Assembly (NCBI GenBank): GCA_965153455.1
Contig: OZ234501.1
Location: forward strand, 13,206,001-13,270,000
Length of the DNA stretch: 64,000 nt
Source of the DNA: Sphagnum compactum
Taxonomy: Eukaryota > Bryophyta > Sphagnopsida > Sphagnales
Direction: 5' to 3'
A program made the position numbers and the translations under genes. The first letter of the stretch is position 1; each line of letters begins with the position of its first letter. The notes below the pieces were generated by a model. It made no database searches, had not been told where the DNA came from, and saw nothing but the letters and a program-made list of their open reading frames with translations. Below are positions 61,808 to 64,000 of this stretch, piece by piece.

Positions 61808-64000
61808 ATGATAGTTGGTACTGAAATACGACATGTGGATTGGGCGAATTTTTTACAGACTAATGAGTCCAAGATTAAACCCAGCCATCAACATCAATTA
61901 TTACCAAGAGAACAAGTTTGGAATAGATTTGTTCAAAGTGCATACCAACACTATAAACTCACCATCAATCACTATAGTTTTTGTAGACAAAAAGATCATT
62001 CACTCATAGATTGTCCATTTATTGAGCAAGATGTATGAGATGCAATGTTAATCATTTCCATTATCAAACACAAAATCACCAAAATCCAAAAGATGATCAC
62101 AATCTGTTGGCTATTCCACAGGACATGGTAATAGCAACACAACTACAAAACTACAAAAATTTATGTAGCACCTTTAAATAGGGTGATGTACAAGGACATT
62201 TTAAGAGGGTAGAACATCCCGACTCACCAAGCCATGTCATTTCATGCCAAAAAGAATAAAGATGACTACCAACCATCTTGTTTTAAGCCACACAAGACTT
62301 GCAACTCTTAGAAATACAAAGTCTATCCCTAGAGCAAGGAATAAAACATTACCAAATCCCATGACATTAAAAATAGTGGCATAAAAATTCATGGAGGACC
62401 AATATCGCAGTTTCTTACAACGGTTATTAATGGGGTGCAAGGAGTTTCTATGATGGCTACACACCCAAACAAATTTGTGCATGTAACTCCAGCCGGATAT
62501 CCAATATTTGTAAAGAATGATGGAATCCTTGCAATATTAGTTGACAATAGTTCTTTCTATAATAAAATTTATACAAAACATGTTGAGGCCTTAAAAAAAA
62601 ACCATTGTAAAGCAATACATGTTAATTATAGTGCCATAAAACCTATAGTAGTAGACCCTGATGCAAAAATACCAATGAACTTATTGTCAAGAACACCTTT
62701 TCACAATACAGTTACTATTAAATCTATCCACCAAACCTAGGACAAGATCCTCCAAAACCCCTAGGAGGTGCTATAATAATAGCTATGCAACCTATAGTAC
62801 CATATTCTAAGCCTTTCAAAAGACCATTGAATTATCCTAAGTACAAGAAAGACTTCGATCCAAATGCTCATGTATGAATATTCAAAGCTAACGATGAAAC
62901 AATAGATATTGAGGAAATAACCAATATGTTCAATTTTACATTGAGAGATAACGCATCTAATTAGTGTAACAACTATATGTGAGATAATCCCAACTATAGA
63001 TTTGCAGATTTAGAACAAGCCTTTTGTAAACATTATCGGATAATGCAGAATGATGAATAGGTCTATTTATAGTTGAAGAACCTAAAACATGAATCCTAGA
63101 AAAAGTAGAGGTGTACTATGAAAAACTACTGAAATTGGCTAATAGTTTACAAACACTTACCATTGACAATTTTTTGACCACAATGTTTCGATTAGGACTA
63201 TAGTCTTATTTATGCATTGCCATTGTGGGAATGAAGTGGCAAATTCTGCAACATCACAAAGAGTTGGTGTTAATATGTGAAGAAGGTATTTCTATGCTTG
63301 CAGCACATAGTACACTTTTTATACCACAAACCACAAGGATAGGGAACGTAACCGCGAGAAACCAGACAACCACAAAATCGAATATGTATTGTACTAATTG
63401 TCATCACATAAACCACAATGTAGAAAGCTGTAGAAGCAAGAAGGAGGAACCTACTGTAGTTACTAGTGAAGCTACCACTCAAGTTGGTAAACCTCCAAGA
63501 TTGCTAAACTATCCTTGTCATATTTGTGGAATAGTGGGTCACAAATTTACGAACTACCCAAGATTCAATGAAATGCAAAGTATGTTCAAGGATAAAGGAA
63601 GTCAATCCACAAAATCTAAATCAACAACCGAGGTTTAAACAATTACTGCCTCAGTTAACATGGTGGATGTCAATGTTACCATTCATAATAAGACAAGTGA
63701 AGAACAAGTGTTTAAAGACTAAGAGCCAAGAAGAATAAATTTGCAATAGATTAGGAAGCTGAAAAAAAGTTGAAGAGGTCTATGGTGGAAACCATACAAC
63801 ATATGCATGTAGTTAATTTGCTACCAGACTTACCTACTCCTTCAACTGGAGAATGGACGAATAGTTGGGTGGGAAATGCCAAGCCCGGCAAAACCTACTG
63901 ACCCAACAAAACTTCAAGAAATACCTTCTACCCCTCCAAGTAAAACCATTTCTGTAAAGGAGATTTTTCAAGATATTAGTAAACAAATGTTGGAAACCAG
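61808..64000 (+). pseudogene. gag: gag region of a second Ty3/gypsy element, runs off the window
   Basis: First part (61808-62740): a worn zinc knuckle FCRQKDHSLIDC (its first Cys is Tyr) and MMATHPNKFVHVTPAGYPIF onward, 101 open residues. Second part (62760-63640): PKYKKDFDPNAHV, NMFNFTLRDNASN, NYRFADLEQAFCKHYR, VEVYYEKLLKLANSLQT, the capsid layout of plant gypsy gag. Nucleocapsid: CTNCHHINHNVESC intact (63390-63431) and CHICGIVGHKFTNY with the last Cys changed to Tyr. Tail at 63900-64000 reads IPSTPPSKTISVKEIFQDI. Several in-frame stops. Protease, RT and both LTRs are not seen. Confidence 0.75.

Overview
The window looks like nuclear DNA from a land plant with a large, repeat-rich genome. 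It holds one intact-looking spliced gene, long AT-rich stretches, decayed Ty3/gypsy retrotransposons, CACTA-type DNA transposons, a MITE pair and intron-bearing gene relics. The plant family is not resolved. The host gene is rather diverged from what I recall of its Arabidopsis relatives, and the mix of elements fits a fern- or gymnosperm-like genome, but that is inference.

About 0.7-6.9 kb: a ten-exon gene on the minus strand, pieced together from splice signals, reading phase and family motifs. It encodes a BAR-like (At2g33490-type, hydroxyproline-rich) protein of roughly 786 residues. It has a GC-rich first exon and promoter zone and one GC-AG intron behind a 29-base exon.

6.9-24.5 kb: mostly intergenic DNA with no recognisable gene. 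It contains a three-copy 101-bp tandem repeat (11.2-11.55 kb), a MITE (17.6 kb) and a faint minus-strand coding relic (21.1-21.85 kb).

24.5-26.3 kb: a broken reverse transcriptase on the minus strand, unlike the Ty3 RT found later in the window. It is split by a second copy of the same MITE.

27.8-30.0 kb: a very AT-rich tandem repeat of about 262 bp, interrupted by a 998-bp GC-richer TG...CA insertion that looks like a solo LTR with an ACAT target duplication.

30.4-39.9 kb: two non-autonomous CACTA-like elements (30.4-32.7 and 35.5-39.9 kb) and the right end of a third. Between them lies an intron-containing pseudogene of a type II (AVP2-like) proton-pumping pyrophosphatase.

40.2-53.3 kb: a 13.1-kb Ty3/gypsy element with both LTRs and the order gag-protease-RT-RNase H-integrase. 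It has no chromodomain and is inactivated by many stops. It also carries a duplicated unknown module before gag and about 4 kb of coiled-coil-rich coding relic after pol. The LTRs differ by many transitions, a 55-bp indel and what looks like a short local inversion.

53.3-64 kb: unassigned DNA, then a lone retropepsin fragment (60.2 kb) and the gag region of another Ty3/gypsy element (61.8-64 kb) that runs off the window.

No operon-like cooperation exists here. The host gene is the only likely active gene; the rest is a record of transposon insertion, nesting and decay.
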